Positions 6,458-9,020 of a stretch of DNA of 9,020 nucleotides are shown here, piece after piece (position 1 is the first letter of the stretch; the number at the start of each line of letters is the position of its first letter). Location of the stretch: positions 1 to 9,020 of the forward strand of contig DLXG01000287.1 of NCBI GenBank assembly GCA_003448875.1, in the 5' to 3' direction. The notes below the pieces were generated by a model. It worked only from the letters and a program-made list of their open reading frames with translations, did not search any database and was not told where the DNA came from. A program made the position numbers and the translations under genes. The stretch is from Anaerolineaceae bacterium (GTDB taxonomy: Bacteria; Chloroflexota; Anaerolineae; Anaerolineales; Anaerolineaceae).

Positions 6458-6683
6458 AAAATAGTCTCTTTGCTAAACCAACCAAGCGGGATTGATAAAC
6501 ATTAACATTCGACGCACCGCAGCGCGGGCAGCAGGTCATCGAACAGCCTTGATGAAAGGGGCATGTGCCGCAAGCAGGATTTTCAACGGGATCGTATTCC
6601 AAACCACACACAGAACAGGTTAATAACGATTTTACTGTCCCGTTGATCTTCTTTCCCTCGTTGTTGCCAGCCCTCACCTTCAT
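6456..6683 (-). CDS. Small cysteine-rich zinc-ribbon/rubredoxin-like protein encoded between feoB and feoA
   Basis: I cannot assign a named family with certainty. The 75-residue protein, probably soluble, has eight cysteines (23, 26, 38, 41, 47, 51, 52, 55) and H44. CSVCGLEYDP at 23-32 resembles the first metal knuckle of rubredoxin and CPRCG at 52-56 the second. Between them, where rubredoxin has its loops, lies CGTCPFHQGC followed by SMTC, giving four further cysteines. The likely ligand is zinc or iron, bound by the paired CxxC knuckles, with the middle cysteines possibly forming a second site. I use ATG 6683, one base after the feoB stop, rather than an in-frame GTG at 6707 inside feoB; no strong Shine-Dalgarno is seen, so coupling to feoB is likely. 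Position suggests an accessory role in iron uptake, such as metal handling or redox sensing, in place of FeoC. That role is inference. Confidence 0.8.
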   Translation of the reverse strand: MKVRAGNNEGKKINGTVKSLLTCSVCGLEYDPVENPACGTCPFHQGCSMTCCPRCGASNVNVYQSRLVGLAKRLF

Positions 6684-6684
6684 A

Positions 6685-8658
6685 CTACAACCCCCAACCC
6701 AATCCACTTAATAATCTCATCAGCAATCCACCAACCAAAACCGAGAACGGCAGGATAAAAGCCACCATTCCAAGCGTAATTTTCCAGCCACGCTCTTTGA
6801 CCATCATAAAAACCGATGCGATACACGGAATAAACAGGGTGATTGTGGTAATAGAGACAAGCGCTTGCAAGTTGCTAAGGTGTCCTTGAGATTGCATTAC
6901 AAAGAAACCAGTAGCCGCAAAATCTCGCCGCAAAAAGCCCATCAAAAGCGCCGACGCGGCTTCAGCAGGTAAACCCAGCCACCCGGTTACAATGGGTTTC
7001 AATGCTTCAATCAGTGCCGGCAGTATGTGAGCTGTATCCAGCGCAAAAAGAAGTACGGTGCCCAGCAAGAACAGCGGCACAGCCTCTTTGATATACCACT
7101 CTAATCTGGCCAGCGTTTTGAAAATCACATTCGTAAAAACCGGCATCCTAAGCGGCGGCAGCTCAACAATCAACGGGGTTCTTTCACCCGGCAGCACCCT
7201 GGAGGCCAACCATCCAACCAATAGCAAAACCAAAAAGATCACCCCACCCCAAATCAGGGCCGCACTCAACGAAATGGCAGAGAGCATTCCCAGCACTACC
7301 CCTAGCTGAGCCGAACAGGGGACTGCCAACGCCAGTAATAGGGTCACCAAAACTCGATCTCTGGGACGGTTCAATATTCGAGTGGTCATGGTTGCCATTG
7401 TCACACAACCAAGTCCAAGTACCATTGGTAAAACTGCCTGACCATTCAGCCCAATCGCCGAAAATAAACGGTTACTTAAAACTGCCACTCGCGGCAAATA
7501 TCCCGAGTCCTCTAAGATTCCAAACGCAATGAAAAATGTCAACACGATTGGTAAAAGAAGAGCAAGGGCGTATGTTACCCCCATTGTCCATAGGCCATAA
7601 TCGCCCACCAAAAAGTCGCGCAAAATTACCCATGGGATAACTTTTTCACTGATGGAAATCAGCCATGGGTTGATGATCTCTCCAAATAGCTGCTCTTCCA
7701 ACAAACCGACCAGTGTACCCGCCCCAAAAACACCCACAAACCAATACATCGCATACAAAACGACGAAAAGAATGGGAATCCCCCAAAGCGGATGAGTGGT
7801 CAGGTAGCTTAACCGCTTTACACTCATCGAAGCATTTTTTGCTTCCAGTAACGATTCGTGAACCAGTTTTTCAATAAAACTTTCGCGGGATTGCTGAATG
7901 ACAATTTCAATTCCATCCGGAAATTTGTTGATTAAATAACTGCGGATATTATCCAGCTGGTTTTGAACACTTTGGGGTAGATTTTCCTCAATCCATTTCT
8001 CGCACACGGGGTCTTGCACAAACCACAATAATGAGAGAGCCCGTTTGGAGATCGGCGAGTCGAATTCTAGTTGCTCTACCTGCTGGATGGCTTGCTCGAT
8101 TTCCGGGGGGTATTGAATCTCAAGATTGACAGGATATGCAGCGTTAATTGCGTTTTCCACATCTGCAATTCCGCTTCCTCGTGTAGCAACGGTTTGGATG
8201 ATGGGTATTCCAAAGGCACGCTCCATAACATCTGTGCGGATTTCTAACCCCCGCATTCTGGCTTCATCCATCATGTTCAACGCCAGAACGAGGGGTAATC
8301 CCATTTCTGCCAATTGAATGGTGAGATGCAGTGTTCGCCGTAAATTTTTTGCATCTCCCACCTGAATCACCGTGCGTAAATCACTATGAAACAAAACTTT
8401 CTCTGTTACCTGTTCATCCTCGCTCCGAGAAGGAAATCCAATCACACCGGGAGTATCAATCAAGGTAACCCCTTGCAGGTTTCGCAATTTACCTTGCGAA
8501 ACCTCGACGGTTGTACCGGGATAATTCGAAACCATCACATACTGGCCGGTAAGCCGGTGGAATAATACCGATTTCCCGACATTCGGGTTTCCGACTAGGG
8601 CAACGCAACTTCCGTTATGAATTTCATTGCCTGGATGCACTGCGTGACAGGCCGTCAT
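6685..8658 (-). CDS. feoB: FeoB, ferrous iron transporter with N-terminal GTPase
   Basis: Inner-membrane Fe(II) permease with a cytoplasmic G-protein domain, 657 residues; E. coli FeoB has about 773. G-motifs: G1 GNPNVGKS (23-30), G2 threonine in NYPGTTVE (45-52), G3 DTPG (68-71), G4 NMMD (128-131). A helical spacer follows to about residue 280, then a polytopic membrane domain. Its two gate regions hold conserved cysteines: GLGCVTMATMTTRIL and PCSAQLGVVLG. The residue after the first gate Cys is Val, where I recall Asp or Asn in related FeoBs. The extreme N-terminus holds C4, H5, H8 and H14. Start ATG 8658 has GAGG five nt upstream; the in-frame GTG 8664 overlaps that site. The gene starts 15 nt after the Fur-type gene, so it is probably iron-regulated as part of that operon. 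Confidence 0.95.
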   Translation of the reverse strand: MTACHAVHPGNEIHNGSCVALVGNPNVGKSVLFHRLTGQYVMVSNYPGTTVEVSQGKLRNLQGVTLIDTPGVIGFPSRSEDEQVTEKVLFHSDLRTVIQVGDAKNLRRTLHLTIQLAEMGLPLVLALNMMDEARMRGLEIRTDVMERAFGIPIIQTVATRGSGIADVENAINAAYPVNLEIQYPPEIEQAIQQVEQLEFDSPISKRALSLLWFVQDPVCEKWIEENLPQSVQNQLDNIRSYLINKFPDGIEIVIQQSRESFIEKLVHESLLEAKNASMSVKRLSYLTTHPLWGIPILFVVLYAMYWFVGVFGAGTLVGLLEEQLFGEIINPWLISISEKVIPWVILRDFLVGDYGLWTMGVTYALALLLPIVLTFFIAFGILEDSGYLPRVAVLSNRLFSAIGLNGQAVLPMVLGLGCVTMATMTTRILNRPRDRVLVTLLLALAVPCSAQLGVVLGMLSAISLSAALIWGGVIFLVLLLVGWLASRVLPGERTPLIVELPPLRMPVFTNVIFKTLARLEWYIKEAVPLFLLGTVLLFALDTAHILPALIEALKPIVTGWLGLPAEAASALLMGFLRRDFAATGFFVMQSQGHLSNLQALVSITTITLFIPCIASVFMMVKERGWKITLGMVAFILPFSVLVGGLLMRLLSGLGWGL

Positions 8659-8663
8659 AGACA

Positions 8664-8667
8664 CCTC
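8664..8667 (-). promoter_or_regulatory. Ribosome binding site of feoB
   Basis: GAGG on the minus strand lies 5 nt before ATG 8658. Its last base is the first base of the rival in-frame GTG 8664, which therefore cannot use it. Confidence 0.6.
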
Positions 8668-8673
8668 AAAACA

Positions 8674-9020
8674 TTATGTGTTTTTGGAACATTCCGAACA
8701 CAAACCGTAAAAAACCAGTGTGGCGTTTTCAACTTTCCCGCCAAAACAATCCATGAACTGAGCCTTTACCACCTCGATGAGAGGAGTATCGAATTCGGTA
8801 ATCTGGTTACAACCAGTGCAGCGAAAGTGAAAATGATCCTCCCCTTGTTCTATCACCGGATCAAACCGCTCAAGGCGCGGATCATCGTCAAACCGGCGGG
8901 TATTGACCAATCCATGCTGCTCAAGCCAGCGCAAGGTTCGATACACGGTTGAAAGGTTGAGGGCAGGATTTTTTTCCCTGACTTTCTGATAGATTTCCTC
9001 TGCGGTGGGATGATCAGCGC
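8674..9020 (-). CDS. Fur-family metal-dependent regulator, N-terminus cut off by the window
   Basis: C-terminal 114 residues of a Fur/Zur/PerR-family repressor; its 5' end lies beyond 9020. The visible part begins in the winged helix with ADHPTAEEIYQKV, then LNLSTVYRTLRWLEQHGLV, the recognition-helix region typical of the family. The dimerisation domain follows, with the metal-binding stretch EDHFHFRCTGC and the closing pair CSEC. The two CxxC pairs are the structural zinc site of most Fur proteins. The gene ends 15 nt before feoB, so it is almost certainly co-transcribed with the feo genes. An Fe(II)-responsive Fur that controls its own operon is the simplest reading. Zur or PerR cannot be excluded because the specificity residues near the N-terminus are missing. 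The promoter and any Fur box would be beyond the right edge. Confidence 0.92.
   Translation of the reverse strand, partial: ADHPTAEEIYQKVREKNPALNLSTVYRTLRWLEQHGLVNTRRFDDDPRLERFDPVIEQGEDHFHFRCTGCNQITEFDTPLIEVVKAQFMDCFGGKVENATLVFYGLCSECSKNT

Noticed and set aside
7058..8952. ORFs of 63-111 codons opposite or within feoB and the Fur-type gene
   Set aside because: They overlap well-supported FeoB and Fur reading frames and have no family features.

Overview
Every gene I can support lies on the minus strand and is read from high to low coordinates. There are two consecutive transcription units. Taxonomic signals are indirect: a solute-binding lipoprotein with a short LAAC lipobox and an Ala/Pro/Thr/Gln linker, a LacI regulator with an unusual hinge, and rhizobial-type Agl permeases beside an amylosucrase. 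I infer a bacterium of the Chloroflexota, probably Anaerolineae, with moderate-to-low confidence. No 16S, tRNA or other marker is present to confirm it.

Unit 1 (9020 to about 6102) is a ferrous-iron uptake operon. It runs from a Fur-family regulator (C-terminal part only, cut by the window edge) to FeoB, a 75-residue cysteine-rich protein with rubredoxin-like knuckles, and FeoA. Gaps are 15, 1 and 10 nt, so the genes are probably co-transcribed and translationally coupled. The unit ends at a rho-independent terminator at 6102-6134.

Unit 2 (about 6125 to 1 and beyond) is an alpha-glucoside, most likely sucrose, uptake and conversion operon. It runs from a LacI-family regulator to the AglE-type binding lipoprotein, the AglF-type and AglG-type permeases, and a GH13 amylosucrase cut by the left edge after 390 codons. 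Imported sucrose would be turned in the cytoplasm into an alpha-1,4-glucan plus fructose. The transporter ATPase is not in the window; it may lie further downstream or be a shared MsmK/UgpC-type subunit encoded elsewhere.

The most informative non-coding stretch is 6041-6160. A strong sigma-70-type promoter (TTGACA, 18-bp spacer, TATACT) has its -35 box inside the hairpin of the feo terminator, and its spacer includes the terminator's T-tract. Two abutting 14-bp LacI-type operators lie from the -10 box into the transcribed leader. The terminator of the iron operon and the autoregulated promoter of the sugar operon therefore share the same bases.

Other non-coding features are a perfect 11-bp hairpin between aglE and aglF, which probably tunes or stabilises the mRNA, and an aglE leader holding a 12-nt perfect complement of the 16S rRNA 3' end plus a 13-codon mini-ORF. 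No gene-free stretch exceeds 300 bases. I see no CRISPR array, IS element, tRNA or rRNA.
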